The notes under the pieces were generated by a model, which saw only the letters and a list, made by a program, of their open reading frames with translations, did not search any database and was not told the DNA's origin. The translations under genes and the position numbers were made by a program. This document shows, one piece after another, positions 44,917 to 54,740 of a stretch of 55,612 nucleotides of DNA. This stretch comes from Gammaproteobacteria bacterium. Lineage in GTDB: Bacteria; Pseudomonadota; Gammaproteobacteria; Chromatiales; Chromatiaceae. Within the stretch, counting starts at the first letter, position 1; the number at the start of each line of letters is the position of its first letter. The stretch covers positions 1 through 55,612 of the forward strand of contig JAJFJN010000084.1 of the NCBI GenBank assembly GCA_021773975.1. Direction: 5' to 3'.

Positions 44917-46277
44917 ACTTTTTCATCCAATAAAAAAGTGGAGGTTGGCAGGGTAGTGGATGGTGTTTTAATTTCCCCCTGTTGGCTGTGAAGATGGCCA
45001 ACCTTCAACCCCACGCGGATAAATGCATCATTAAGCTTAGTTAAATTACGTTCCAGTAATGCAGCGCTAGAGGCTTGTTCTGCCAAAAATAGAGCTGAGA
45101 TCTCTTCTCCTTTTAGGTTTAATTTTGCTTCAATTGGACCTAAAGGTGAAAAATCAAAATTAAGCGTAATTTTCCAAGCTTCACCGGTCTGTTTTTTCTT
45201 TTCTTGCTGCTCTTGTTCAAAGCGAATCAAGAAACTATCTATACGATCAGGTTGTTTAATAGGTAATTCAAACTGCCAGATCTGGCCAGATGACTCTTCA
45301 GAGGGAAGTGAATTAAGTTGATGAGTTTGTATGCGTGCCAAACTGCCTTCTGTCTGCCGCATTAGCTCCCCTAGCAGTTGAGTGAGTGCACGGTTGCTAT
45401 TAGCGGCTGTTGCAGTTTTAGATTGTTGTGATTGTGTATGTATGGTCTGTTGCTGGATCTGATTTGATTGAAGATGGTTGCGCAATAAAAGTAGTAAATT
45501 AAGCAGATTGTTTTTTAAATCACTGGGCGCCTGTGTTGGGTTTCCGAAAGCAAGATTGGCCTCTAAAAAAAGCCCTGAATTTAATAATGCTTGCCGAATA
45601 AACGGTGCAGAGATGTTGATGCTTTGAGGTAAAACTTTTGCAAGAATAGTCTGAATGCTCTTTTGTAAATCAGGTGGCAGCAGTTTGGTTGTGGCTGCTC
45701 GTTGTGTGGCGAATTTTTGAATAATTTCCTGAGCCTGTTTATGCGTAGTTTCAGATAGGGTTTTTTGTACTATTTCAGAGAGTGGTTTTTGTAGTGAAGT
45801 AGAGTGTGTTGTTGGAAGATTGGGTTTTAGCGGTTGATTTTGCGCATTTTTACGCAAGAGTTCAGGTAATAGCTTTTGTAAAAGTTCAGGTGTGGCACGT
45901 TCTATAATCTGTAGGGTATTAAAAAATTTAGCTTGTGGAATCTGTTTAGGCAGAATCTGGCGTAGAGTTTTAGCCTGTACTTCAGCGCTTGAATATTCTC
46001 GCAGTAGCTTTAGTTCAGGTATCTCACCCCCTTTTTTGACCTCCATGGTTAATTTTTGTCCAATCTCTAAGCGTAATCGGGTATGGGCGATTAGCTCTTG
46101 AGTGCCTATCTTTAGCCTTACCATATTGGCAGATGATTGATTCACAACGGTAGCTTTCAATATTTGCCCAGGTTGCAGATTTTGCAAAAGTTTTTGCAAA
46201 TCAGGCTTTGATAGGTGAAGCTGAAGCTGTGGAAGTTGGTTAGAAATAAGCATACTGTCATTTATCGGCCTGTCCAT
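44913..46277 (-). CDS. FliK-like flagellar hook-length control protein
   Basis: A 454-residue protein with a long Gln/Leu-rich, low-complexity middle (about 95-330, rich in TQ, KLLP and LLRKNAQ) and a C-terminal Flg_hook domain (about 345-440: WKITLNFDFSPLGPIEAKLNLKGEEISALFLAE ... LLERNLTKLNDAFIRVGLKVGHL). This matches FliK architecture, a secreted ruler that stops hook growth through FlhB. The longest frame starts at 46277, but a strong FliA-like promoter (46262-46288) covers that start. If the promoter is real, translation begins no earlier than the ATG at 46253 (residue 9). The gene lies on the opposite strand to fliEFGHIJ. Confidence 0.8.
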   Translation of the reverse strand: MDRPINDSMLISNQLPQLQLHLSKPDLQKLLQNLQPGQILKATVVNQSSANMVRLKIGTQELIAHTRLRLEIGQKLTMEVKKGGEIPELKLLREYSSAEVQAKTLRQILPKQIPQAKFFNTLQIIERATPELLQKLLPELLRKNAQNQPLKPNLPTTHSTSLQKPLSEIVQKTLSETTHKQAQEIIQKFATQRAATTKLLPPDLQKSIQTILAKVLPQSINISAPFIRQALLNSGLFLEANLAFGNPTQAPSDLKNNLLNLLLLLRNHLQSNQIQQQTIHTQSQQSKTATAANSNRALTQLLGELMRQTEGSLARIQTHQLNSLPSEESSGQIWQFELPIKQPDRIDSFLIRFEQEQQEKKKQTGEAWKITLNFDFSPLGPIEAKLNLKGEEISALFLAEQASSAALLERNLTKLNDAFIRVGLKVGHLHSQQGEIKTPSTTLPTSTFLLDEKV

Positions 46278-46288
46278 CTATAACTATA
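46262..46288 (-). promoter_or_regulatory. FliA (sigma-28)-like promoter overlapping the FliK-like start
   Basis: On the minus strand TATAGTTA (46288-46281), 11 bases, then GCCGATAA (46269-46262): -10 exact, -35 6 of 8. Predicted transcription starts about 46255, within a few bases of the in-frame ATG 46253, implying a nearly leaderless message or a different start codon. Confidence 0.5.
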
Positions 46289-46319
46289 TACGGATAGGCG
46301 CTTGGATACTAAATGAAAA

Positions 46320-47234
46320 ATGAATGAAGATCGTCAAAAAGGAAAGCAGAAGCTCTGGTATGTGAAGCATAACGGGGAGGTGCTGGGGCCTTTCCCCAGT
46401 GGTGCTGTTCGCCGCTCTCTATTATTGGGGCGAGTGTTGCCTACTGATGAGGTGACTTTTGATGGAAAAAATTGGCAGCCAGCGTCTAAAGTACCAGAGG
46501 TAGTGCCCCCAGAACTGCGTAAAGCATTGGAAGAGGGTGATGAGTCAGTGCTTCTTGTGGGTCGATTGCGGGAAGATACACGTTCTGGCAGTGAACGGCG
46601 TTCAGTTGAAAGTGATGAGGTTTATAAGCACAGGCGAAAGGGTGAGCGACGTTCAGATGAAAAGGAGGCGATTAATAAACATCGCGCTGCTCGGTCGGCT
46701 TTATTTAAACAGAAAAAAGAACGAATGCCGTTAGTATCAGGGTTGATAACCGCTGTGCTGGTTGTAGGGATTATAGGTTACGGCTTGCAGCATGGCGTAT
46801 CAACAGATGTTTTAGAAGCTGAATGTGAACAACAGCCTGTGCCAGGAATCAATTGGAAAAATTGTCGGTTGGATGGCGTTCAGTATGCATCCGCAGATCT
46901 TAAAAAGGCTGACATAAGAGGTGCTTTATTAAGAGGTGCTAATTTGAGTGGTGCACTCTTGTTAGATGCAAATTTAGAATATGTGGACTTTAGTGGCGCT
47001 GATCTCAGTTATGCACAACTGGATCGTGCTCAGATGAAAGGGTCAAATCTACAGAATACTGACTTAACAAATGCAGTATTTAAGGGAGCAGACCTCAGTT
47101 TTGCAATTCTTCGTGGTGCTACTCCTGGTGGAGTCGTGTTGGATAATGCCAAGCTTGATCATGCGGTTTGGTTTGATGGGGGTAGCTGCCTCGCTGGCTC
47201 CATTGGCGTTTGTAATAGAAAGATGAAGCAATAG
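46320..47234 (+). CDS. GYF-like domain, single TM, pentapeptide-repeat protein
   Basis: A 304-residue protein. Residues about 10-60 (KLWYVKHNGEVLGPFPSGAVRRSLLLGRVLPTDEV) resemble the GYF_2 peptide-binding fold. A very charged Arg/Glu/Ser linker (about 75-140) leads to one membrane helix (about 141-157, LVSGLITAVLVVGIIGYG). The outside part has a Cys pair (AECEQQPVPGINWKNC), then about nine pentapeptide repeats of A(D/N)LxG type (about 185-280), forming a right-handed beta helix. It is divergent from the FliK-like gene by 42 bp. I know no named protein with this order. Confidence 0.75.
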   Translation: MNEDRQKGKQKLWYVKHNGEVLGPFPSGAVRRSLLLGRVLPTDEVTFDGKNWQPASKVPEVVPPELRKALEEGDESVLLVGRLREDTRSGSERRSVESDEVYKHRRKGERRSDEKEAINKHRAARSALFKQKKERMPLVSGLITAVLVVGIIGYGLQHGVSTDVLEAECEQQPVPGINWKNCRLDGVQYASADLKKADIRGALLRGANLSGALLLDANLEYVDFSGADLSYAQLDRAQMKGSNLQNTDLTNAVFKGADLSFAILRGATPGGVVLDNAKLDHAVWFDGGSCLAGSIGVCNRKMKQ

Positions 47235-47255
47235 ATAGCCTTTGTTGTTTTAGAT

Positions 47256-47843
47256 TTAAGGAAAGGACTCTGTTGTATAACGAAAAATCTTGAGATTTTT
47301 TGACCAGTGGGTAATGGGCAATCCAGCTTTGAGTTTAAGATGTTTTATAAACTCCTCTGGTTGTGGCAGAGACTCCCAAACAGAAGGCAGAAAGGTTCCT
47401 TTGTTGTTGCCATCTTGTAAGATTAAGCCATCCTGACCTGGATGCAGCTGGGCTATTAGCTCTTCTTCACTACTAAAAACCATGGGCTGGGCTGGTGTAA
47501 GGATAGAGATGTGAATCTCAAGACTATCTATTTCGCTGTTTGATAACGGAGGGAATCGAGGATCCTGAAAGGCAGCGGCATATGCATTCTCTGCAATATC
47601 CACGACGAGTGGCTGAAAAGCATCTAAGTGTCCTATGCAGCCACGCAGATCCCCCTGTTTTTGAAGCGTGACAAAACTAGCACGAATGCTCTGTAGTGAG
47701 TCTAAGTGGTTTTTAGGATTAACCTGCATTGGTTTACTATGTAGCAGCCCGTGGCGAATAGAGGCATCAGCAACTTGTAGGAGCGTGTTGCGGGCTTGGT
47801 TGCTCAGTTGATCTGGTGTTTCAAGCGAAGGCATAGGCACCAT
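47256..47843 (-). CDS. amrA: AMMECR1-domain protein (AmmeMemoRadiSam system protein A)
   Basis: A 195-residue AMMECR1-fold protein: KQGDLRGCIGHLDAFQPLVVDIAENAYAAAFQDPRFPPLSNSEID is the core signature, with the conserved RGCIG. It is known as part A of the AmmeMemoRadiSam set, together with a MEMO1-type protein and a radical SAM enzyme. The biochemical role is not settled. It overlaps the MEMO1 gene by 23 bp on the same strand, so the two are coupled. An internal ATG (47834) is an alternative start. Confidence 0.9.
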   Translation of the reverse strand: MVPMPSLETPDQLSNQARNTLLQVADASIRHGLLHSKPMQVNPKNHLDSLQSIRASFVTLQKQGDLRGCIGHLDAFQPLVVDIAENAYAAAFQDPRFPPLSNSEIDSLEIHISILTPAQPMVFSSEEELIAQLHPGQDGLILQDGNNKGTFLPSVWESLPQPEEFIKHLKLKAGLPITHWSKNLKIFRYTTESFP

Positions 47844-48609
47844 ACCCTACGACCTGGTCACGAGGGCCGGCCGTATCTCCAGAGTTTCGTAGATCCAGTG
47901 TCGTCACACTAAGGTGATGGTTACGTGCTGCAATAAGAAGCCCTCTCACTGGGGTGTGACCACAGGCATGATCATAAGCCAAAGCATTGGGTTCTAATTG
48001 CTCTATAGCGTGTGTGGCCTCTTGGTCTTTTCTTTGAGCATCGCTGTAATCAAGATAGTGGCTAAGGTCTGAGCTGACAACAATTAGGGTTTCATCTCCA
48101 CCCCACAATTTTTCCAGTACTTCTGCAACTTCAGAACTATGAGCGTTATTGACTAGTAATGGCGTGATTTGCATATCTCCCAGAGCCACTTGTAAAAAGG
48201 GTAGTTGCACCTCAAGGCTATGCTCTTTTTCAAAAGCCTCATCGACTTGATTAACTTGGGGAAGGGTTTTGATTAGAGCAATGGCATCAAAATTTGCCTT
48301 TAAGCAGCCTAAGGGCGTTTGAAATTGCTCCGCACTACAGTATCCAATGCCTGGGAATGCTAAATGATGCGAGGGAGCCAGTATGACTACATGCCGAATC
48401 TTATCAGCTACTGATTGTAGCTGTGCATATGCATGGCCTGCGGTGGTGCCTGAATATATATAGCCAGCATGAGGAGCGATAAGGGCTTTTGGTTTTTTAA
48501 CTCGCCCAGCTTGGCCTTCATCAAGAAAGCTTGCCACCTGTGAACGTAGTTTTTCAGGGTTATCTGAGTAGAAGAGTCCTGCTACAGCGGGTTGTTTTAT
48601 GCTTCCCAT
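47821..48609 (-). CDS. amrB: MEMO1-family protein (AmmeMemoRadiSam system protein B)
   Basis: A 262-residue metal-site protein of the MEMO1 fold, related to extradiol dioxygenases. Motifs: KQPAVAGLFYSDNPEKL, ALIAPHAGYIYSGTTAGHAYAQL (metal His), VVILAPSHHLAFPGIGYCS, EHSLEVQLPFLQ and VVSSDLSHYLDYSDA, closing with ACGHTPVRGLL. These keep the His/His/Cys-type site of the family. It overlaps the AMMECR1 gene. The third partner, a radical SAM protein, is not adjacent in this window. Confidence 0.93.
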   Translation of the reverse strand: MGSIKQPAVAGLFYSDNPEKLRSQVASFLDEGQAGRVKKPKALIAPHAGYIYSGTTAGHAYAQLQSVADKIRHVVILAPSHHLAFPGIGYCSAEQFQTPLGCLKANFDAIALIKTLPQVNQVDEAFEKEHSLEVQLPFLQVALGDMQITPLLVNNAHSSEVAEVLEKLWGGDETLIVVSSDLSHYLDYSDAQRKDQEATHAIEQLEPNALAYDHACGHTPVRGLLIAARNHHLSVTTLDLRNSGDTAGPRDQVVGYGAYAFA

Positions 48610-48644
48610 GATCGGCTCCTTTATTCATAAATGGAACTGCCGGA

Positions 48645-49100
48645 TTAGATGGTGCTGTTAGTGATTTTCTCATCAGATTCAAGTGTTTTTTGGATTGCCT
48701 CTTTACTTGATTCGTAGTAATTATTGGCTTTGTCCTTTACTGTGCTAGTGACATCTTTGGTGGTGTCGGTAGCTTTTTCCAGATACTCCTGTGATGTATC
48801 TTTAGCTGTTTTATAGTATGACTTTGATTTTTTTGCTACAACTTCAGCTGTATCTCCAGCATGATCTTTTGCAACTTCATAATATTTTTTTGATTTTTTC
48901 TGGATGGTGTTGCGTGCTTTTTTAGTACGCTGCTTGGTTTCTTCCCATACCGCTTGGCCTAGCTCTTTAGTTTGTTGAACAAGATCCTGTTTTGGGGCGT
49001 TTTCAGCATCTGATTTATCAGGTGAGGCAGTGGGTGCTGCGGTAATATTGCAACCAATAAGTAGCATGAAAAGAGTTAAAAGTACGCGCTGGTAATTCAT
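48645..49100 (-). CDS. Small lipoprotein with LEA/apolipoprotein-like amphipathic repeats
   Basis: A 151-residue protein with a type II signal peptide: hydrophobic RVLLTLFMLLIGC with lipobox LIGC and acylated C17. The mature part is an unstructured acidic stretch (about 20-45), then repeated amphipathic helices of 11-22 residues. Motifs such as KKSKKYYEVAKDHAGDTAEV and KKSKSYYKTAKDTSQEY recur with the same phase, rich in K, T, A, D and paired Tyr. This resembles LEA-type or apolipoprotein-like stress proteins. I know no named family. It lies 35 bp upstream of the MEMO1 gene. Confidence 0.7.
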   Translation of the reverse strand: MNYQRVLLTLFMLLIGCNITAAPTASPDKSDAENAPKQDLVQQTKELGQAVWEETKQRTKKARNTIQKKSKKYYEVAKDHAGDTAEVVAKKSKSYYKTAKDTSQEYLEKATDTTKDVTSTVKDKANNYYESSKEAIQKTLESDEKITNSTI

Positions 49101-49126
49101 TATGTGTCATATTCCCTTGGTGGAAT

Positions 49127-50946
<1,820 letters not shown>

Positions 50947-50972
50947 TTAGAGATGCATCGCTAAAATAAAAC

Positions 50973-51117
50973 CGAAATACGGAACATGGCAATTGGCAGG
51001 GGGGGTGAGGTATAAGCGTTAAGGGATGCAACATCCCTTGTGATTTACACCTCGTTGCTATGTTCCGTATTTCGTCTCCAGCCCACAATAGGCTGGGTGC
51101 CTCGAAGGGGGTCGAGG
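50973..51117 (-). repeat. Compound three-hairpin element between cspD and mnmA
   Basis: Read on the minus strand after cspD: a first hairpin CCTCGA/TCGAGG (51117-51112 with 51105-51100); a second CCAGCC/GGCTGG (51096-51091 with 51083-51078); then a long stacked structure at 51074-50973. The last has a perfect 15-bp outer stem (CGAAATACGGAACAT, 51074-51060 with 50987-50973, extended by G-U and GCAA pairs), a middle GAGGT..TAA stem and an inner 8-bp AAGGGATG/CATCCCTT stem with a 3-base loop. Downstream of it the minus strand reads GGTTTTATTTT. It may be a terminator cluster, a structured RNA, or a mobile repeat. Confidence 0.55.
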
Positions 51118-51134
51118 ACTTAAAATGGTTTGGG

Positions 51135-51350
51135 TTATGACTCTCCTACTGCTTTAATATCTGATGCGAGTAACCCTTTAGGGCCTTCTGTAATTTCAAA
51201 TTGGACTTTTTGCCCCTCTTTCAGGGTCTTATATCCTTCCATTGTGATTGATGAGAAATGCACAAAAACATCATTTTCACCTTGATCTGGGGTGACGAAT
51301 CCGTATCCCTTTGCATTGTTGAACCATTTGACTACGCCGGTTGATGACAT
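51135..51350 (-). CDS. cspD: Cold-shock-domain protein, CspD-like
   Basis: A 71-residue single CSD protein that binds single-stranded nucleic acid. RNP1 is KGYGFV and RNP2 is DVFVHF, with WFNNAKG upstream and [23 protein letters not shown] downstream. The NNAKG and (M)xGYxTLKxGQ stretches and the divergent clpS-clpA pair match E. coli cspD, where the protein inhibits replication in stationary phase. TAAGGAGGAGT is an excellent ribosome site. A strong promoter lies at 51470-51497, giving a leader of about 113 bases. Three hairpins follow the stop. Confidence 0.9.
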   Translation of the reverse strand: MSSTGVVKWFNNAKGYGFVTPDQGENDVFVHFSSITMEGYKTLKEGQKVQFEITEGPKGLLASDIKAVGES

Positions 51351-51469
51351 GGCAGGTACTCCTCCTTACTTCCTTATTACATAAGACAATCTTAAGTTGC
51401 CATTTATGAGCGTTAAAATAGCTAATATTTAGTAGCTGACTTATCCACTGCAAAAGCCTTGCTAGCCAA

Positions 51470-51497
51470 AGTATAGTCATACTTATCAATTGGTCAA
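51470..51497 (-). promoter_or_regulatory. Sigma-70 promoter for cspD
   Basis: On the minus strand TTGACC (51497-51492), a 16-base spacer and TATACT (51475-51470): 5 of 6 matches in each element. The start would be near 51463, leaving a leader of about 113 bases, of the kind that regulates csp mRNAs. Confidence 0.6.
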
Positions 51498-51624
51498 TTA
51501 CTTTGATACGCTATTTAATCTAAAAATACGCCGTAATGCCTTGAAATATATAGGTGAACACCCATTATATGGTGGCGCAAAGGTGATTTTGGCTGTAAGA
51601 ATGATCTCTTTGATTAGCAGTGAA

Positions 51625-51653
51625 TTGGCGCAAATAATCCATTAATCCATATT
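51625..51653 (+). promoter_or_regulatory. Candidate promoter for clpS-clpA
   Basis: TTGGCG (51625-51630), 17-base spacer, CATATT (51648-51653): 4 of 6 matches in each box. It is about 39 bp before the clpS start. Confidence 0.3.
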
Positions 51654-51691
51654 TCAGCTAAAATTATAAAATATAGGTCGATATATACATT

Positions 51692-52012
51692 ATGACAGAG
51701 CAACATAACCACAGTGATGATACTGGTCTGGCTGTGCAGGAAGGGAGGCCGAAGCTAAAGCAGCCTCCAATGTATAAGGTGATGCTGTTGAATGATGATT
51801 ACACACCAATGGATTTTGTAGTGCAGGTGCTGGGATTGTTTTTTCAACTTGACCAGGAAAAAGCAACACAGGTTATGTTGCAAGTGCATACAAAAGGTGT
51901 GGGTATATGTGGTGTATTTACCCGTGATATTGCAGAAACTAAGGTAGCTCAGGTGAATGACTACTCTAGAAAGCACCAGCATCCATTGCTTTGTACGATG
52001 GAAAAAAGCTGA
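51692..52012 (+). CDS. clpS: ATP-dependent Clp protease adaptor ClpS
   Basis: A 106-residue adaptor that binds N-degron substrates and hands them to ClpA. The flexible N-terminus (about 1-24) is followed by the core [19 protein letters not shown] with the substrate-pocket residues NDD and M, then [23 protein letters not shown]. The length is normal. There is little ribosome site visible (AT-rich leader). clpA follows after 89 bp. Confidence 0.96.
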   Translation: MTEQHNHSDDTGLAVQEGRPKLKQPPMYKVMLLNDDYTPMDFVVQVLGLFFQLDQEKATQVMLQVHTKGVGICGVFTRDIAETKVAQVNDYSRKHQHPLLCTMEKS

Positions 52013-52101
52013 ACACAGAGGTTTGATCGGTATTATTCTGTTGTTCAGTGTTGGTTGACATGCGGATTTGTACGGCTGAACGCAGTCGAAGGTAGGCGAA
52101 A

Positions 52102-54363
52102 ATGTTGAGTAAAGAGCTTGAATTTACACTTAATCAGTCTTTTCAAGAGGCTAATGAAAGGCACCATGAATTTATGACAGTTGAGCATCTCTTGCTTGCA
52201 CTGTTAGATAATTCACTTGCAATTCAAGTGCTTCAGGCATGTGGTGCTGATGTTAAACAGCTTCGAACGGATGTTCAGTCTTTCATTCAAGAAACAACGC
52301 CAATCCTTCCTGAATCAGATCACCGTGAAACACAGCCTACACTAGGTTTTCAGCGCGTCCTGCAACGAGCTGTTTTTCACGTTCAGTCATCGGGCAGTAA
52401 AGAGGTGACGGCTGCCAATGTTATTGTCTCCATATTTAATGAACAAGAGTCACAGGCTGTTTTCTTCCTAGAACAGTATGATGTTAACCGTTTAGATGTC
52501 GTAAATTACATCTCTCATGGTATCTCTAAGGTTCATGGAGAGTCTGAAGCTGATGAGGATGACCCAGCAAGCACAGATGGAGAAGAGGGTAAATCCTCAA
52601 AGAAGAGTCCTTTGGAGTGCTTTGCTACCAATCTCAATGAGATGGCTAAGCAAGGCAAGATTGATCCTCTCATAGGGCGCACTGCAGAGTTGGAGCGTAC
52701 AGCTCAGATTTTATGCCGCCGACGCAAAAATAACCCCCTATTAGTGGGGGAGGCAGGCGTGGGTAAAACAGCAATTGCAGAAGGATTAGCTAAAAAAATC
52801 GTGGATGGCGAAGTGCCAGAGGTTCTTGAGGAGTGCATAGTCTACTCTTTGGATCTCGGTGGTTTGGTTGCGGGCACAAAATACCGTGGCGATTTTGAAA
52901 AACGTTTAAAAGCTGTCTTGGCTGAGCTGAAGGAGAAGCCACACGCCATTCTTTTCATTGATGAAATTCATACCATTATTGGGGCAGGTGCTGCCTCGGG
53001 TGGTGTGATGGATGCTTCAAACCTGCTTAAACCAATGCTTGCCTCAGGTGATTTGCGCTGTATTGGCTCGACTACATACCAGGAATTTCGAACTATTTTT
53101 GAGAAAGACCATGCGCTGACACGGCGTTTTCAAAAAATTGAGGTTGCTGAGCCTTCAGTGGATGAGACTTTTGAAATATTAAAAGGCCTTAAATCACGCT
53201 TTGAAGAGCATCATGGTGTGCGATTTTCTTTGAAGGCGCTGAGAACGGCATCGGAGCTCTCTGCGCGCTATATCAATGATAGGCATCTGCCTGATAAGGC
53301 CATTGATGTTATTGATGAGGCTGGCGCGAGTGTTCAACTTCAGCCTTCGGCAAAGCGTAAAAAAAGTATAAGTGTGCTTGATATTGAGAGTGTGGTGTCA
53401 AAGATGGCGCAGATTCCTGCTAAAACAGTATCTGTCTCTGATAAAGAAGTGTTGAGAAAATTAGCCAAAAATCTACAGATGGTGGTTTTTGGGCAAGATG
53501 AGGCGATTGATACTCTAGCGTCCGCTATTCGTATGAATCGCTCAGGTTTGGGCGCAGACCACCGTCCGGTGGGTTCGTTTCTGTTTGCGGGTCCAACCGG
53601 TGTTGGAAAGACCGAGGTTACTCAGCAATTAGCCCGTATTATGGGGATGAAGCTGATACGTTTTGATATGTCAGAGTATATGGAGCGGCATACGGTTTCT
53701 CGCCTTATTGGTGCGCCACCTGGATATGTAGGGTTTGATCAAGGGGGCTTGCTTACTGAAGAGATTAACAAGCATCCGCATTCTGTACTGTTATTGGATG
53801 AAGTTGAGAAGGCGCACCCTGATGTATTTAATCTGTTACTACAGGTGATGGATAATGGTTCGTTAACAGATAATAACGGTCGTAAAGCTGATTTTCGAAA
53901 TGTGGTGGTTGTAATGACTACAAATGCAGGTGCTGCAGATATGAGTCGAACCTCAATTGGGTTCACTAAGCAGGATCACTCCAGCGATGGTATGGAAGCT
54001 ATCAAGAAGATCTTTTCACCAGAATTTCGCAATCGATTAGATGCAACTATTCAATTCAAACCGCTATCGCCTAAAGTGCTTGGCAGTGTGGTAGATAAGT
54101 TTCTATTTGAACTTGAAGGGCAGTTGCAAGAGAAGAAGGTCTCATTGATTATTGAACCTGATGCTCGTGCCTGGCTGGCTGAGCATGGCTATGACCCAAA
54201 AATGGGGGCGCGGCCTATGGATAGAGTTATTCGTGAGAAGATTAAAAAACCCCTGGCTGAAAAACTACTATTTGGTGAGCTGGCAGGTGGCGGTCGCGTT
54301 CGGATTAGTGTATCCGGCGGTGAGCTGGTCTTTGATATTGAAGAGAGTGCCGTCGTCCACTGA
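52102..54363 (+). CDS. clpA: ATP-dependent Clp protease ATP-binding subunit ClpA
   Basis: A 753-residue AAA+ unfoldase that feeds ClpP. The N domain (1-142) is followed by an acidic linker (about 146-170), AAA module 1 with Walker A GEAGVGKT (216-223) and [12 protein letters not shown], and AAA module 2 with GPTGVGKT and the pore loop [13 protein letters not shown]. The ClpP-docking loop is IGF in [10 protein letters not shown], where E. coli has IGL. It lacks the middle coiled coil of ClpB, confirming ClpA. clpP is not in the window. Confidence 0.97.
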   Translation: MLSKELEFTLNQSFQEANERHHEFMTVEHLLLALLDNSLAIQVLQACGADVKQLRTDVQSFIQETTPILPESDHRETQPTLGFQRVLQRAVFHVQSSGSKEVTAANVIVSIFNEQESQAVFFLEQYDVNRLDVVNYISHGISKVHGESEADEDDPASTDGEEGKSSKKSPLECFATNLNEMAKQGKIDPLIGRTAELERTAQILCRRRKNNPLLVGEAGVGKTAIAEGLAKKIVDGEVPEVLEECIVYSLDLGGLVAGTKYRGDFEKRLKAVLAELKEKPHAILFIDEIHTIIGAGAASGGVMDASNLLKPMLASGDLRCIGSTTYQEFRTIFEKDHALTRRFQKIEVAEPSVDETFEILKGLKSRFEEHHGVRFSLKALRTASELSARYINDRHLPDKAIDVIDEAGASVQLQPSAKRKKSISVLDIESVVSKMAQIPAKTVSVSDKEVLRKLAKNLQMVVFGQDEAIDTLASAIRMNRSGLGADHRPVGSFLFAGPTGVGKTEVTQQLARIMGMKLIRFDMSEYMERHTVSRLIGAPPGYVGFDQGGLLTEEINKHPHSVLLLDEVEKAHPDVFNLLLQVMDNGSLTDNNGRKADFRNVVVVMTTNAGAADMSRTSIGFTKQDHSSDGMEAIKKIFSPEFRNRLDATIQFKPLSPKVLGSVVDKFLFELEGQLQEKKVSLIIEPDARAWLAEHGYDPKMGARPMDRVIREKIKKPLAEKLLFGELAGGGRVRISVSGGELVFDIEESAVVH

Positions 54364-54382
54364 GTTGCAGCGTAACGACGGC
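54349..54382 (+). terminator. Possible weak terminator overlapping the clpA stop
   Basis: GCCGTCGT (54349-54356) and ACGACGGC (54375-54382) form a perfect 8-bp stem with an 18-base loop that contains the clpA stop codon; GTTTAT follows. The long loop and poor T run make it weak. infA is convergent 19 bp beyond. Confidence 0.35.
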
Positions 54383-54401
54383 GTTTATAGATAGCTATCT
54401 A

Positions 54402-54620
54402 TTAGCGGGCGCGGTAGGTGATACGGCCTTTTGTTAGATCGTACGGGGTCATTTGAACAGTAACTTTGTCGCCTGTGAGGATGCGGATATAGTGCTTTCG
54501 CATTTTGCCTGAAATATGGGCAGTCACAATATGACCGTTCTCTAGTTCCACTCGGAACACTGTATTAGGAAGGGTTTCAGTTACCGTTCCTTCCATCTCA
54601 ATAAAGTCTTCTTTTGCCAT
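54402..54620 (-). CDS. infA: Translation initiation factor IF-1
   Basis: A 72-residue S1-fold protein that binds the ribosomal A site during initiation. [70 protein letters not shown] is nearly invariant in gammaproteobacteria, here cut only by normal ends. It is convergent with clpA, as in E. coli (clpA-serW-infA region). No tRNA-Ser is present between them here. A promoter with extended -10 lies at 54664-54672. Confidence 0.98.
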   Translation of the reverse strand: MAKEDFIEMEGTVTETLPNTVFRVELENGHIVTAHISGKMRKHYIRILTGDKVTVQMTPYDLTKGRITYRAR

Positions 54621-54663
54621 TCGGTTTCTCGTTGCCCTAACAAGCTAAAATCTGTGGGGCGGG

Positions 54664-54672
54664 AGTATAGCA
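54664..54672 (-). promoter_or_regulatory. Extended -10 promoter of infA
   Basis: Minus-strand TGCTATACT (54672-54664) combines an extended TGn with a 5-of-6 -10 box. No clear -35 lies 17 bases upstream, as is common for extended -10 promoters. The leader would be about 37 bases. Confidence 0.45.
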
Positions 54673-54740
54673 TAATGATGTGGTAACAAACCTACCTTAG
54701 ATGCAAAAAATATTAGTATAAATGCTTAGGCACTTAACTC

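Larger units (their letters stand above)
51351..51691. other. 341-bp divergent control region of cspD and clpS
   Basis: No gene is seen. It contains the minus-strand cspD promoter (51470-51497), the long cspD leader, and a weaker plus-strand candidate for clpS (51625-51653). The 110 bp in the middle (about 51500-51620) show no clear operator or repeat. Confidence 0.5.

Noticed and set aside
54621-54740. tRNA-Ser or IS terminal repeat between infA and the transposase
   Set aside because: No cloverleaf or CCA-proximal signature, and no recognisable inverted end without the other IS terminus.
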